64,000 nt of DNA, taken from Robiginitalea biformata HTCC2501. GTDB taxonomy: Bacteria > Bacteroidota > Bacteroidia > Flavobacteriales > Flavobacteriaceae. The stretch is taken from the NCBI RefSeq assembly GCF_000024125.1, contig NC_013222.1:1273501-1337500 (forward strand). Direction: 5' to 3'. Position numbers and translations under genes: made by a program. The first letter of the stretch is position 1. Each line of letters begins with the position of its first letter. Positions 51,756 to 61,998 of this stretch are shown in pieces. The notes under the pieces are model-generated. The model was given only the letters and a program-made list of their open reading frames with translations. It did not search any database and was not told the DNA's origin.

Positions 51756-54236
51756 TTACCGCTGTATCCTGTATACGGCAATCAGGCTGTCGCGGAATTT
51801 GACGCCCAGTTCGGGGTTGCGGTCCCCATCCATGTCCGCCATGTCGGGGAGGCCGTTTCCCTCAACGGGGAAGCCCTTCAGGCGGGAAGCGTCGCTGCGG
51901 AACAGGTAGAGTTTCTGGGTCTGGATATCCGTAACGCCCACATAGATGATATCGTACAGGTAGAAAATTCGCGGGGCCGTGTATACCCCCAGTTCGAGCT
52001 CTGCGCGGTTGCCCTTGACCTGGAACACGTTGTCGTTCATCAGCGTCAGGGTATGGGCCGTTGCATACATGCCGTGATCCGCGTTGAGGTTCAGGGCGGT
52101 TCGGTTGATCCTGCCCCGGGTGTCGATGGTAACCAGGTTGCCGGATTTCTCGGTGAAGGCGAATTTATCGCGGTAAAGGTAAATGCCGTTACCGGAAAAG
52201 TCGAATCGCTCCTCGACGCGTATGCGCGTATCCCCCACCCGGTTGAGGATCCTCAGGCGTCCGTCTTCCAGCCGGAAGACCAGGTAATCCCGACTGCCGA
52301 TGCGGATATGATCCGGCGGGCCGATTGGGGGGCTGCCGGCATCCCGGAATTTAAACCCACTCACATCGCGCCCCTGACCGTCGAACATATAGATCTTTTG
52401 CCCGTCGTTGAAAACGAGCCGGTAATTCCGGTTGTTGTCGTAGTCAAACAGGGCCAGGGGCCCGAGCGTCCCGCCTTCGAATTTTTTGGGGAAGGGGGCA
52501 ACGGGGTTTCCGTCCCGGTCCAGCACCATCAGGGCCCCGGGAAGTGTAAAAGCCATCTGGAAGCGGCCGTTTTTAAACAGGTCTACCTGATGGATGGCCC
52601 CCTGGATGGGCCCCGCCAGTTCCTTTTTCCAATACAGGTCCCCGCTGGCGGAATACAGGTAAAGCTGGTTCCTGTCGTCCTGGACGGCCAGGTCCATGCC
52701 GCCTGTCCGGTGGTTCCTGAGCATAAAAGGCCCGGCCATTACCTGTCCTTCGAGTTTCCGGGTAAAGGCCAGGCTCACCGAGGCCCCGCTGCCCGTCGGG
52801 TCGTCTTTTTTCCGGAACTGGTATTCCAGCAGGTCGTAGCCTTCCGAGCTATTCAGCTGGGCGCTATACAGGTAATCCGAAGGCATTTCACCCGCAATCG
52901 GTTCGGGGAGCCCCAGCACGGAGAGGCTGTCGGTCAGGAAACCGGCCTCCCCGGGATGGTCGGCGAGTACGAAGGAGGTGGATTCTGACGCCAGGAAGGG
53001 TTGCAGGCGGTCATAGGTGCCGTTTGCGGCGTACGAATCTTCCCGTTTGTAAGAGCTGATGACATTCCGGACGCCTTCAAGGCTGGGCCCCAGGACAAAA
53101 TAATTGCCAAAAGCACCTAAAAAACCCGGCTCCGGGATGCCCTTTAGCAATGGGTCAAAAGCAGCCATCAGCGCTGCGGGATCCCGAAGGGCGTATACGC
53201 CGGCATCCTGGAAGGAGTCCAGCTGGTCCAGCTGAGGCCGGAGGCCATCGATCACGGCCGTGGGATTGACGCTCACCAGGACCGCCAGGGTTTCGCCCGA
53301 GAGGTTGAACACCCCGAGGTGTTCCACACTTTCAAGGAGCCCGGGATGCGGATTCGGCCTGCCGAGGATGCGCTCCTGGTTCTGGAGGAACTTGCCCGGG
53401 TCTCCCAAAGATAGCGTATAGAGCGCGGAGGTTCCGGCCGGGGGCACCCTGGCAACTTCCCCCAACGGCAACGCAGGGATACCCCTGAGGATGGCCCGGT
53501 TGTCCCAGAGACTGTCCGGACGTACTTCAATGCCCTGGAACAGGAGGGCATCGGATCGCAATTGCAGGTCGAAGGCGGACCAGGCGGCGCCCGGCGCAAT
53601 CGGTTTTCCGGATACTTTGCCCAGGAGGAACGCTTCCAGGGGATGCGCGTGTCCCATGGGCAGGAACAGGGAGGCGGAAGTCCGGGGATTCGCAGTCCGT
53701 GCTGCCCGCAGGAGTGGGTTCCCCGAATCCGTTTCATTCCCGGTGGCCTCCGCTATCAGGGAGGCCGAATTGCTCAACAGGCGTATCGCTCCGACTTTTT
53801 CCGCTACCAGCCCGGACGAATCCGCAGGCGTCCCGACAGGGCTGCTCCCGGCGGCCCCGACGGAATCGGGGACCGGTTGCCAAACCTCTTCAAAAACCAC
53901 AAGCCACCGGGGGTCTTCGCCCGGGTCTCCGGTTACGGCCACCAGGCATCCCGGACCCAGCTCGAGTTCCAGCACCTGGTCGAGTACCCCGAAGAGGCGA
54001 TTCCCGCCGGATACTTCCCGGTAATGCCGTAGCAACCCGTTATTGCGGTATTCGGACCGGAATCGTTCAACGTCGTGGAGCTGCAAAACCACATCGGAAG
54101 ACGCGGGAATCAGGCCCCAGGGATTTGCCGAATCCCTGTCCCTTTGTACGCAGGAGGACAATGCGGTCAGAAGGCATGCAAGCAGGACGAGGCCGGGAAT
54201 CTTCAAAATCGGGTTCTTTTTAGGCAAATGTAGCAC
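51756..54236 (-). CDS. Large lipoprotein with DUF3352-like and beta-propeller parts
   Basis: An 826-residue lipoprotein. The start is uncertain: GTG at 54236, right after the rnhB stop, or TTG at 54206, which gives a compact signal MKIPGLVLLACLLTALSSC with lipobox. The N-terminal part (about 30-500) begins NPWGLIPASSDVVLQLHDVE and resembles DUF3352-type regions; the C-terminal third has repeated blocks such as NQLYLYSASGDLYWKKEL and RLVFNDGQKIYMFDGQG typical of a beta-propeller. Function unknown. It follows rnhB directly, likely in one operon. Confidence 0.75.
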   Translation of the reverse strand: MLHLPKKNPILKIPGLVLLACLLTALSSCVQRDRDSANPWGLIPASSDVVLQLHDVERFRSEYRNNGLLRHYREVSGGNRLFGVLDQVLELELGPGCLVAVTGDPGEDPRWLVVFEEVWQPVPDSVGAAGSSPVGTPADSSGLVAEKVGAIRLLSNSASLIAEATGNETDSGNPLLRAARTANPRTSASLFLPMGHAHPLEAFLLGKVSGKPIAPGAAWSAFDLQLRSDALLFQGIEVRPDSLWDNRAILRGIPALPLGEVARVPPAGTSALYTLSLGDPGKFLQNQERILGRPNPHPGLLESVEHLGVFNLSGETLAVLVSVNPTAVIDGLRPQLDQLDSFQDAGVYALRDPAALMAAFDPLLKGIPEPGFLGAFGNYFVLGPSLEGVRNVISSYKREDSYAANGTYDRLQPFLASESTSFVLADHPGEAGFLTDSLSVLGLPEPIAGEMPSDYLYSAQLNSSEGYDLLEYQFRKKDDPTGSGASVSLAFTRKLEGQVMAGPFMLRNHRTGGMDLAVQDDRNQLYLYSASGDLYWKKELAGPIQGAIHQVDLFKNGRFQMAFTLPGALMVLDRDGNPVAPFPKKFEGGTLGPLALFDYDNNRNYRLVFNDGQKIYMFDGQGRDVSGFKFRDAGSPPIGPPDHIRIGSRDYLVFRLEDGRLRILNRVGDTRIRVEERFDFSGNGIYLYRDKFAFTEKSGNLVTIDTRGRINRTALNLNADHGMYATAHTLTLMNDNVFQVKGNRAELELGVYTAPRIFYLYDIIYVGVTDIQTQKLYLFRSDASRLKGFPVEGNGLPDMADMDGDRNPELGVKFRDSLIAVYRIQR

Positions 54237-54833
54237 CTAGAACCGGAATTTCAATTGCTCCGGCAGCAACCGGAAGCTTTGCCGGTGATAGGGGGAAGGC
54301 CCGTGTTTCCGGAGGGCCTCCCGGTGTTCCTGTGTGGGATACCCTTTGTTGCGGTCCCAGCCGTATTGGGGGTATTCCCGGTGCAGTTCCCGCATGCGGG
54401 CATCCCGGGCCGTCTTGGCCAGGACGGAGGCCGCCGCGATGTTCAGGTACCGCCCATCCCCCCGGACCAGGCACTGGTAGGGAATCCCCTCATAGGGAAG
54501 GAAGCGGTTCCCGTCTACCGCGATGGCTTCCGGGCGCATCCCGAGTTGGTCCAGGGCCCGGTGCATGGCCTGAAGCGATGCCTGCAGGATGTTGATTTCG
54601 TCGATGGTGGCGGGGGGGATATGGGCCACCCCGGTTGCCAGGGCCTCCCGGAGGATTTTCGGCGCCAATCGTTCCCGCTGGTCCGCGCTGAGCTTCTTGC
54701 TGTCGTTCAGGAGCGGGTCTTCAAAACGCTCCGGTAAGATCACAGCGGCTGCCGTAACCGGCCCGGCCAGGCACCCGCGGCCGGCTTCGTCCGTGCCGGC
54801 TTCCAGGGCGCAACTGTAATAGGCTTCGAGCAT
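54237..54833 (-). CDS. rnhB: Ribonuclease HII
   Basis: A 198-residue RNase HII that removes single ribonucleotides and RNA from DNA-RNA hybrids. The catalytic Asp-Glu-Gly motif is in [21 protein letters not shown] (Asp 16, Glu 17), followed by [10 protein letters not shown], the [12 protein letters not shown] block (Asp) and the C-terminal Asp in [11 protein letters not shown]. Length is typical. The gene sits in a minus-strand run of envelope genes and is followed immediately by the large lipoprotein gene. Confidence 0.95.
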   Translation of the reverse strand: MLEAYYSCALEAGTDEAGRGCLAGPVTAAAVILPERFEDPLLNDSKKLSADQRERLAPKILREALATGVAHIPPATIDEINILQASLQAMHRALDQLGMRPEAIAVDGNRFLPYEGIPYQCLVRGDGRYLNIAAASVLAKTARDARMRELHREYPQYGWDRNKGYPTQEHREALRKHGPSPYHRQSFRLLPEQLKFRF

Positions 54834-54860
54834 CCGCGTCAGTTTCTGGGAAGTGTTGGT

Positions 54861-55568
54861 TTATTGCACCAGGAATTCAAACAGCTCCGATTCCGAGGAG
54901 TTGCCGACAGAATCCGATGTGGTCACCCGCCAGTAATAAGTGGTGGCAGCGGCAACCGGCACGGTCAGGGTCGTTTCGCCCGCTCCGGTGGTGCCCACCG
55001 ATTCCAGGGCGCCCGGCCCGGTACCCAGGAAAACCTCGTATCCTTCGATATCGCCATCCACGTCCGAACCGGACCATTCCAGGGTAACTTCAGAGGCCGT
55101 TTCCAGATGCGCGCCCCGGGCCGGGGCGATGGCCTGGGCGGGGAAGGGGGCGTAATTTTCTACCCCCGGGCCTTCGTTATAGAAGCGCCAGGTAGGGCTC
55201 GCAGCTGTTTCGCTGACCCCGTTGGCACGGGACACCACCTGCCACTGGTAGGGGGTGCCGCGGTTTACTGAGAGGGTGGCCTCATTGGTATTCGTGGTGG
55301 TGCTCAACTCGGAATTTGTGTTGAGGTTGCGCACTATGAGCTCGTAGCTATCCGTGTTCTGCGACAGGTTCCACTGAAAAGTGATCCGGCTCTGGGTAGG
55401 GCTAATGATTTCCCCTTCGGTACACTCCGTATTGTTTCCCGGGAAAATCAGGGTTGCCGCCGAGGGCGGATCGGGTTGGGGTTCGGGCTCGGGGTCGTCG
55501 GACCCACCGCCGCCGCACGCGAGCAGCAGGAAAAATAAACTCCCGGTAATGCCTTTTACAATTTTCAT
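54861..55568 (-). CDS. Lipoprotein with Ig/fibronectin type III-like domains
   Basis: A 235-residue lipoprotein with lipobox LLLACG (Cys about 18), a Gly/Pro/acidic linker (GGGGSDDPEPEPQPDPPS), and two beta-sandwich repeats of about 90 residues: ITFQWNLSQNTDSYELIVRN and VTLEWSGSDVDGDIEGYEVFLG, both fibronectin III/Ig-like. These domains occur on surface or adhesin-linked lipoproteins. It overlaps the T9SS protein gene by four bases (ATGA), so they are co-translated and may act together at the cell surface. Confidence 0.85.
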   Translation of the reverse strand: MKIVKGITGSLFFLLLACGGGGSDDPEPEPQPDPPSAATLIFPGNNTECTEGEIISPTQSRITFQWNLSQNTDSYELIVRNLNTNSELSTTTNTNEATLSVNRGTPYQWQVVSRANGVSETAASPTWRFYNEGPGVENYAPFPAQAIAPARGAHLETASEVTLEWSGSDVDGDIEGYEVFLGTGPGALESVGTTGAGETTLTVPVAAATTYYWRVTTSDSVGNSSESELFEFLVQ

Positions 55569-58500
55569 TTCTTCACAATTTTATAGATTCTCAGGGAATC
55601 CCCGGTCCGGACATTCAGGATGTAGACCCCGGCGGGATACCCGCTCATGTTGATCAGCATTTCGGAGGCTGCCACCGGAATACGCTTGGCCAGTACGCGG
55701 GTGCCGCTGAGTGCATAGAGGGCAATTTCCGCATTCCCGGAAGCCGTGCCGCCCAGGTAGATATTCAGATCTTCGTTGCCCACGGGGTTCGGGTAAATCA
55801 GGGGCGTGTTGCTGACCACTACCGTTTCCGTATAGGTGCCCTGGCAACTCAGGCCGGTGGAAACCGACAGCTCGTTACTGGGTTTTTCGATGGGCAGACG
55901 GATGCTTCCCCCGTCAGTCCGGTAGGTTTTCCCGTTCCACTGGATGATGTATTCCGTCCCCCCGCTAAGTTCGAGTTCCACTTCCTGATCCAGGGTGCGG
56001 ATCTGCGAACTGACAGACAGCGCTTCGGGTTGGTCAATCGCCGTATCAAAACAGATTTCATATCCTGACTGACCCACCACGCCAATACAGAGTTGATAGC
56101 TCCCGGCCGGCAGGTCCGGAAAAGTTACTGCCTCGGTAAACGACTCCTCAAAGGTGCCTGCATCCCCGGTCAGCGTCGCTGTATAATCCAGGGCTTCCAC
56201 CGCTTCCACCCGGATGGTGCCGTTGTTGCTGGAAATACAGGATTCCCCGGTGGTGCGCACCCGGAAGTTTTCCGTCGGCAGGCTGAAGGCTTCGCAGCCG
56301 GAGGTGTCTACAGTGGTGCCCTGGGGCGTATCCGGGCAGGCATCGGCCGTGTTGGGCACGCCGTCGTTGTCCGAATCATCGTCACACACGTCCCCGATCC
56401 CGTCCATATCCTGGTCGGCCTGGTCTGCATTGGGGGTCAGCGGGCAGTTGTCCTGGTTGTCCGGTACCCCGTCGTTGTCGTCGTCGTTGTCGCAGATATC
56501 CCCGATCCCGTCTCCGTCTCCGTCTTCCTGCCCCGCATTGGCGGTAAGCGGGCAGTTGTCGTTTTCGTCCAGGACCCCGTCGTCGTCGTCGTCCTCATCG
56601 TCGATGAGCCCGGAAACCCCCAAATCGTCTACCACAACGCCTTCCTGGGTTACAGCCGGATCGGAGTGGAATACCAGCCGGAAGACGATGTTTGCTTCCG
56701 CTGTCAGGTCGGTCTCCCCCAGGGAGGCATTCAGGGCAAAATCGTAGGCGTACTCCTTCATCTCGTCGTCGGTTCCCGTCCATTGGGCGCCCGGGCAATT
56801 CTGGCAGTCGTCTTCTGCCCCGCTGCTCGCATTCGTCCGGTTGCTCGTGTACCAGTTGGGCTGGCTGTCGACAGAACCCAGCAGGTTCCAGGTATCCCCG
56901 CCGTCTGTCGAATATTCCACGTAGACGATATCGAAATTCACCTCCAGGTCGTACGCCATGTTAAAGCGCAGCACCGGTGCCAGGAAAGATGTGAAATCAT
57001 AGCAGGGGGTCAGGAGGAACGCCTTGGTGGCATCCGCGTGGTCGCCGTCCAGGTTTGTCCCGTATACGCGGGTGCCGGAGGCGGCCGCATTCAGGACTTC
57101 CCCCTGGGGTACGCCCCGTTCCCATTCACTGCCGTCCCCGTTGGCGTTAAAGGCCACCAAATCGTCCGCGGCATCTTCAAAATCGTTCCGCTCATTCGGC
57201 CCGGCCGTATTGTTGGTAAAGAATCGCACCTGGCCGTCGTTGTTTTCATTAAAAGCATCCCCGGAAACAGTGGCCGACACCTCCAGGAGGATTTCGCCCG
57301 CTCCCCCGATATTGATGGCAGGCAGGTCGATGGTTCCGGTTGCCCCGCTCGCCAGGTCGATGGTTTCGGTAAATTCATTCAGCGCCCCGCCGTTGACACG
57401 ATAGCTTACCGCTACCTGGCTGATACTGTTCAACCCTTTGTTTTCTACGGAAATCTGCGGGATGGCATCCGTCGTACACAGGATGGAGCCGGAAGCCGGA
57501 CTCACGGACAACAACCGCAGGTCGTTGTCGGGCTGTTGTACCGGGATGGGCGACTGCCAGACGCCCCGACCGTAGGTGGATGCTGTCAGGATCTCGTCGT
57601 CCAGGCTGATCTCCAGGTCGCTGACGGCCACACTGGGCAGCCCGGTAAAATAATCCTCCCATTCGGTTCGTGTATCGTCCAGGCGGTATACCCCCAGACT
57701 CGTACCCACATAGACCGGGTTGTCCGTGTGCCGCCCCTGGTGGACGATCGAGAAATAGGCCTGGTCTTGAGGGAGGTTGCCCGTGATTTCTTCCACTTCC
57801 CCGTCGGACCCTGTGACGGTGATTTTATACACCCCCCGGTTGGTTGGCTGGAAAGCCTGGGGAACCCCGACGCGGTCGGAAGTCACCGCCCAGGCGATAT
57901 TCGGATTTTCGTGGTGGATGGCGATGTCGGCGATTTCCGTCGGAAGGGTGGCTACCTTCAGGAAATTCTCGCCCCCGTCCTCGCTGAAATACAGGTCGCT
58001 CCCTTCGGCGGCGTACAGTACCTGCGGGTCGCTGGCGGACACCTCGACGTCTTCCACCGTATTCCCGAGCCCCAGGGAAACCTTTTCCCAGGCATTCCCG
58101 GTTAGCTTATAGACCGCATCGTAACCGGCATATACGGTGCCGTCCGGCCCGATGGCCAGAGGGGTGATCCAGTTGCCCTGGAGCCGTCTGCCGTTATCGT
58201 CAAAAGGCGATCCCAAAAAGCCGATGGATTGCCCGGCGTCCGTGGAGAGGTAAAGTACCCCGCCGAACTGGGAAAAACCGTACACCACGGAATTGTTCAT
58301 TGGGTCGATGACGTTGTCCATTCCGTCTCCCCCGTGCCAGTTGTTCCAGTTGGCCGCCCCGAGTACCTGTCCGCCATTGTCCTGCAGGCCGCCCGTCATG
58401 ATCCCTGCATCCGATCCCGAAACGGAAAGGCGGTAGAACTGTCCGATGGCCATGCCGCTGGTCAGGTCCTCAAAAGTCTCGCCCCCATCTTCCGTCACAT

Positions 58501-59836
58501 AAAGGCCGCCGTCGGTTCCCGCAAAGAGCTTCCCGTTAAAAATGCGGAGGGTGTGGATGTCCGCGTGGGTGTACGCGGCGTCGTTGACAAACCACTCGTT
58601 GAGTTTTTCGAAGGAATCCCCCCCGTCCGTACTCTTCCAGATATTCAGGCAACCCACATACAATTCGTCCGCATCGGTGGGGGATACCTCCAGGGCCAGG
58701 TCAAACCAGGCCTGGCTGGATTCCATCAGGTCTTCGGAATTCAGCGTTACACTGAAACTGTCCCCGGAATTTGTAGACTCGTACAACCCCTGGAAACTGA
58801 AATCCTCGGCCGAGGTGTTCGCACTCAGTACATAGACCCGGTTCGGGTCGGCCAGGGACACCCCCAGGACAAGCCGGCCGGATTCCTCCGGGAGGGCGCT
58901 GTTCTCCAGCAGCGTAAAAGTCTCCCCGTCCGTACTCTTGTAGAACCGGCTGTTGGTGACGGCGTACACCGTGTTGGGGTCGCCGGGTTTGAGTTTGAAG
59001 TCTTTGATATTGCCGGACTGCACATTCGACCAGTTCGCCCCGGCATCCGTCGATTTAAACAACCCGCTCGTGGTCCCCACCCAAAGGGTGCTGGAATCCG
59101 TCGGGTCGATGACGATTTCGTTCATCAGCGTACTGACGCTCGTGTTTTCCGGATTCAGTCCCGTTTCGGACCAGGTAACGCCCCCGTCGTCCGAGCGGAA
59201 AACCCCTACGCTGAAGGAATCCCCTGCGTCGTCGTCCCCGGTGGCTATGTAGATAATGTCTGAATTCTGCGGGTCGATGGCGATCCCCGAGACGCCGATC
59301 TGCGGGAAATTGTCGAACAGGTTTGTCCAGGTGCCCCCGGCATCGGTGGATTTCCAGATGCCCCCTGCCGGAGCCCCCACATACCAGGTGTCCGGGTTGT
59401 TCGGGTCTACCGCTACGGCGTTCAACCGTCCCGTACCCGGCAGTTGCCCGGCAAAAATCCCGGGGGCAAAAGGCCCCACGGAGGTCCAGGCACTGACGGG
59501 GTTCACGTCAAATCCCGTACGGTCTGCTTTGCGTTCCCAGGCCTGCCAGAGTTCCCTGGCGGTCGGCAGGTAACCATCCGCATTGGCAAAGTACTGCCAG
59601 TAGTTTTCCCAGCGTTTATACGGTTTGAAGCCACTTCCCCTGGCTTCCCAGTCCCGCCCGGACCAGTAGGCGTCGAAGGCAGCGGAGATTTCCGGCAATG
59701 TATAGCGCTGACCGGAGGCTTTCGCGGTGGCCCCCTTACTTTTTTCGAGCTGTCGCATCCAGGGGGCGCCCGGGTTGAATTGGGCCTGAGCAATCCCTGC
59801 TGCCAGGAGGCAGGTAACGAATAGTATGCGATTCAT
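55565..59836 (-). CDS. Large secreted T9SS protein with sortilin-like propeller and TSP3 repeats
   Basis: A 1423-residue exported protein (signal MNRILFVTCLLAAGIAQAQ). Residues about 130-820 form a VPS10/sortilin-like BNR beta-propeller with repeated units such as GIWKSTDAGGTWTNL and GLFKSTDAGANWSNV. After about 820 come Ig-like beta domains and calcium-binding thrombospondin type 3 repeats (DNCPLTANAGQEDGDGDGIG and relatives, about 1115-1200). The end is a T9SS type A sorting domain (IYPNPVGNEDLNIYLGG to YKIVKK), so it is moved across the outer membrane and may be attached at the surface. Start ATG 59836; the frame is open further but not homologous. Overlaps the downstream lipoprotein gene by four bases. 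Confidence 0.92.
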   Translation of the reverse strand: MNRILFVTCLLAAGIAQAQFNPGAPWMRQLEKSKGATAKASGQRYTLPEISAAFDAYWSGRDWEARGSGFKPYKRWENYWQYFANADGYLPTARELWQAWERKADRTGFDVNPVSAWTSVGPFAPGIFAGQLPGTGRLNAVAVDPNNPDTWYVGAPAGGIWKSTDAGGTWTNLFDNFPQIGVSGIAIDPQNSDIIYIATGDDDAGDSFSVGVFRSDDGGVTWSETGLNPENTSVSTLMNEIVIDPTDSSTLWVGTTSGLFKSTDAGANWSNVQSGNIKDFKLKPGDPNTVYAVTNSRFYKSTDGETFTLLENSALPEESGRLVLGVSLADPNRVYVLSANTSAEDFSFQGLYESTNSGDSFSVTLNSEDLMESSQAWFDLALEVSPTDADELYVGCLNIWKSTDGGDSFEKLNEWFVNDAAYTHADIHTLRIFNGKLFAGTDGGLYVTEDGGETFEDLTSGMAIGQFYRLSVSGSDAGIMTGGLQDNGGQVLGAANWNNWHGGDGMDNVIDPMNNSVVYGFSQFGGVLYLSTDAGQSIGFLGSPFDDNGRRLQGNWITPLAIGPDGTVYAGYDAVYKLTGNAWEKVSLGLGNTVEDVEVSASDPQVLYAAEGSDLYFSEDGGENFLKVATLPTEIADIAIHHENPNIAWAVTSDRVGVPQAFQPTNRGVYKITVTGSDGEVEEITGNLPQDQAYFSIVHQGRHTDNPVYVGTSLGVYRLDDTRTEWEDYFTGLPSVAVSDLEISLDDEILTASTYGRGVWQSPIPVQQPDNDLRLLSVSPASGSILCTTDAIPQISVENKGLNSISQVAVSYRVNGGALNEFTETIDLASGATGTIDLPAINIGGAGEILLEVSATVSGDAFNENNDGQVRFFTNNTAGPNERNDFEDAADDLVAFNANGDGSEWERGVPQGEVLNAAASGTRVYGTNLDGDHADATKAFLLTPCYDFTSFLAPVLRFNMAYDLEVNFDIVYVEYSTDGGDTWNLLGSVDSQPNWYTSNRTNASSGAEDDCQNCPGAQWTGTDDEMKEYAYDFALNASLGETDLTAEANIVFRLVFHSDPAVTQEGVVVDDLGVSGLIDDEDDDDDGVLDENDNCPLTANAGQEDGDGDGIGDICDNDDDNDGVPDNQDNCPLTPNADQADQDMDGIGDVCDDDSDNDGVPNTADACPDTPQGTTVDTSGCEAFSLPTENFRVRTTGESCISSNNGTIRVEAVEALDYTATLTGDAGTFEESFTEAVTFPDLPAGSYQLCIGVVGQSGYEICFDTAIDQPEALSVSSQIRTLDQEVELELSGGTEYIIQWNGKTYRTDGGSIRLPIEKPSNELSVSTGLSCQGTYTETVVVSNTPLIYPNPVGNEDLNIYLGGTASGNAEIALYALSGTRVLAKRIPVAASEMLINMSGYPAGVYILNVRTGDSLRIYKIVKK

Positions 59837-59987
59837 ATCAATTTTTTTGCTAAAATGCGTAAAGCCTTCCAAGGTAGCAAATTTTTGCGTTAACCGGTTG
59901 GTTTCCCTCCGCAGGGGAAACCCCACGGGAGATGCCAGGCCAGCCGGAAGCAGGGAAACTTTCACATATACTTAGGAACAAAAAAGG

Positions 59988-59995
59988 TACCTTTG
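59988..59995 (+). promoter_or_regulatory. -7 box TACCTTTG for the porin gene
   Basis: Exact consensus 17 bases before the porin ATG. A CTTTC near 59959 is a weak -33 candidate. Confidence 0.5.
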
Positions 59996-60012
59996 CGGGG
60001 AAGAAAAGCCCT

Positions 60013-61998
60013 ATGCGATACTGCCTGCTGATTTTATCGGCTCTCGTGCTGCATCCGGCACTGGCCCAGGACAACCCGGCCCGGCCTGCCCTCCAGAATG
60101 ATTCCATCCCGCCCCGGGAAAAGAGACTTCCCCCGAATGTCCCGCCCGGCCGCGCGGAAGCGGCCATCACCATTAAGGATTACAAGATTATTACCCAGGA
60201 GCGGGATACGACCTACCTGGATACCACGCTCACCATCCAGAAGGAATACCGTTACAACTACCTCAGGCGCGACGATTTTGAACTGATGCCCTTCTCGAAT
60301 GTGGGGCAGCCCTACAACCGGCTGGGGGTGGACCTGAACCGGGAGTCCCTGTTTCCCAGGATGGGTGCCCGGGCGCGTCACTATAATTATATGGAGGCGT
60401 CGGATATCCGCTACTACAACGTCGCTACTCCGATGACGGACCTGTTCTTTAAAACCACTTTTGAGCAGGGGCAGTTGCTGGACGCCATGCTCACCTCCAA
60501 TTTCAGCCGCCGCCTGAATGTATCCATCGCGTTTAAGGGTTTCCGGTCCCTGGGGAAATATCAGGAAGACGAGGTCCAATCGGGGAATTTCCGTGCCACT
60601 GCCAACTACGTGACCCGGGATGGCCGCTATCGCTTCCTGGCCCACGTGGCTGCACAGGACATCCAGGGGCAGGAAAATGGCGGGCTATTGAATGCGCCGG
60701 ATCAATTTGAATCCGGGAACCCGGATTTCCAGGACCGCTCCCGGATTGATGTCCGCTTTAGCAACGTGCAGAACGAACTCAACGGGAAACGGTATTTCCT
60801 AGATCACGAATTCCGACTTCTGGGGCAGGGTGCCGACAGCATCCCGGGCATGGGGAATTTGTTTTTGAGGCACCGTTTTTCCTATGAAACCAAATGGTAC
60901 CAGTATTCCCAGAACAACAATACCACCGAATACTTCGGCGACCTTTTGGTGACGCCGGTCAGGGACCAGGCCTACCTGAAGACGTTTGACAACCGCTTCG
61001 GGGTGGGGTTGGAGAACCGCTGGCTGGGTCGGCTCGAAGGATATATTACCATCTTTGATTACACCTATTTCTTTAATAGTGTCCTGCAGACAGGCACCGG
61101 GACGATCCCAAACCAATTGCCCGGGCAGCAGCTGGTTTCCGGGGCTGCCTGGAAAAAGTCCTTCGGGCCGCTTACCCTGGAGGCAGACGGGGGGCTCGGG
61201 CTTGGGGGCGACCTGACGGATTCCTACCTGGATGCGAGCGTGACGCTGCCCCTGGGCACATCCCTGGAATTGCATGCGGGCATCCACCACAGCGCCCGGA
61301 AGCCCGATTTCAACTTTCTGTTGTACCAGTCGGATTACCTGAATTACAACTGGGATAATTCGGGCACCTTTGAGAACGAGCAGGTCCAAAGCCTCTTCGG
61401 GGAGGTGCGTTCCGAATGGCTGGGGTCTCTCAGGGCACAACTCAGTTCAACGGACAACTATTCCTTTTTCCGTTCGGAGGCCGATGCCGACCAGTTGGCA
61501 GCGGGAGAGGAGCAGGCCTTTGTGCGCCCTTTTCAGGAGGCGGGCCGCATCACCCACCTTCGGGTGAAGTACCAGAAGGAATTCCAGCTGGGCAAATGGG
61601 CCCTGAACAACACCCTCCTCTATCAGGAGGTGGATCAGGATGCGGCTGTATTGAATGTGCCGAGGCTGGTAACCCGCAATACGCTTTATTTTTCCAGTGA
61701 CGTCTTTAAAAAGGCCATGTTCCTGCAAACCGGGATTACCTTCCGGTATTTCACCTCGTACTATATGGATGCGTACAATCCGCTGCTCGGGGATTTCTAC
61801 GTACAGGACCGGGAGGAATTCGGCGGTTTTCCGATGCTGGACTTCTTTATCAATGCCAGGATCCGGCAAACCAGGATTTATCTGAAGGCGGAACACTTTA
61901 ACTCGTCGTTTTCCGGTAATAACTATTATTCTGCGCCAGACTATCCCTACAGGGATTTTGTCATCCGCTTCGGGCTGGTTTGGAACTTCTTTTCCTGA
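60013..61998 (+). CDS. Putative porin (outer membrane beta-barrel)
   Basis: A 661-residue outer membrane protein with signal peptide (LLILSALVLHPALAQ). After a short periplasmic part (about 40-90, with basic RLPPNVPPGRAEAAITIKDY) there are many amphipathic beta strands typical of a large barrel (for example FRATANYVTRDGRYRFLAHV, GVGLENRWLGRLEGYITIFD, MLTSNFSRRLNVSIAFK), ending DFVIRFGLVWNFFS with the C-terminal Phe that barrel assembly recognises. It fits the Bacteroidota putative porin family. ATG 60013 fits the signal peptide; the frame remains open upstream. It lies divergent from the T9SS protein gene. Confidence 0.85.
   Translation: MRYCLLILSALVLHPALAQDNPARPALQNDSIPPREKRLPPNVPPGRAEAAITIKDYKIITQERDTTYLDTTLTIQKEYRYNYLRRDDFELMPFSNVGQPYNRLGVDLNRESLFPRMGARARHYNYMEASDIRYYNVATPMTDLFFKTTFEQGQLLDAMLTSNFSRRLNVSIAFKGFRSLGKYQEDEVQSGNFRATANYVTRDGRYRFLAHVAAQDIQGQENGGLLNAPDQFESGNPDFQDRSRIDVRFSNVQNELNGKRYFLDHEFRLLGQGADSIPGMGNLFLRHRFSYETKWYQYSQNNNTTEYFGDLLVTPVRDQAYLKTFDNRFGVGLENRWLGRLEGYITIFDYTYFFNSVLQTGTGTIPNQLPGQQLVSGAAWKKSFGPLTLEADGGLGLGGDLTDSYLDASVTLPLGTSLELHAGIHHSARKPDFNFLLYQSDYLNYNWDNSGTFENEQVQSLFGEVRSEWLGSLRAQLSSTDNYSFFRSEADADQLAAGEEQAFVRPFQEAGRITHLRVKYQKEFQLGKWALNNTLLYQEVDQDAAVLNVPRLVTRNTLYFSSDVFKKAMFLQTGITFRYFTSYYMDAYNPLLGDFYVQDREEFGGFPMLDFFINARIRQTRIYLKAEHFNSSFSGNNYYSAPDYPYRDFVIRFGLVWNFFS

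Noticed and set aside
54206..54236. Deciding between GTG 54236 and TTG 54206 as start of the large lipoprotein
   Set aside because: The sequence supports both. I kept the longer one in the coordinates and noted the other in the entry.
56093..58105. Long open frame of 670 codons on the plus strand opposite the T9SS protein gene
   Set aside because: Caused by strong third-position GC bias opposite a repetitive propeller gene. The translated sequence has no domain, signal peptide or promoter.
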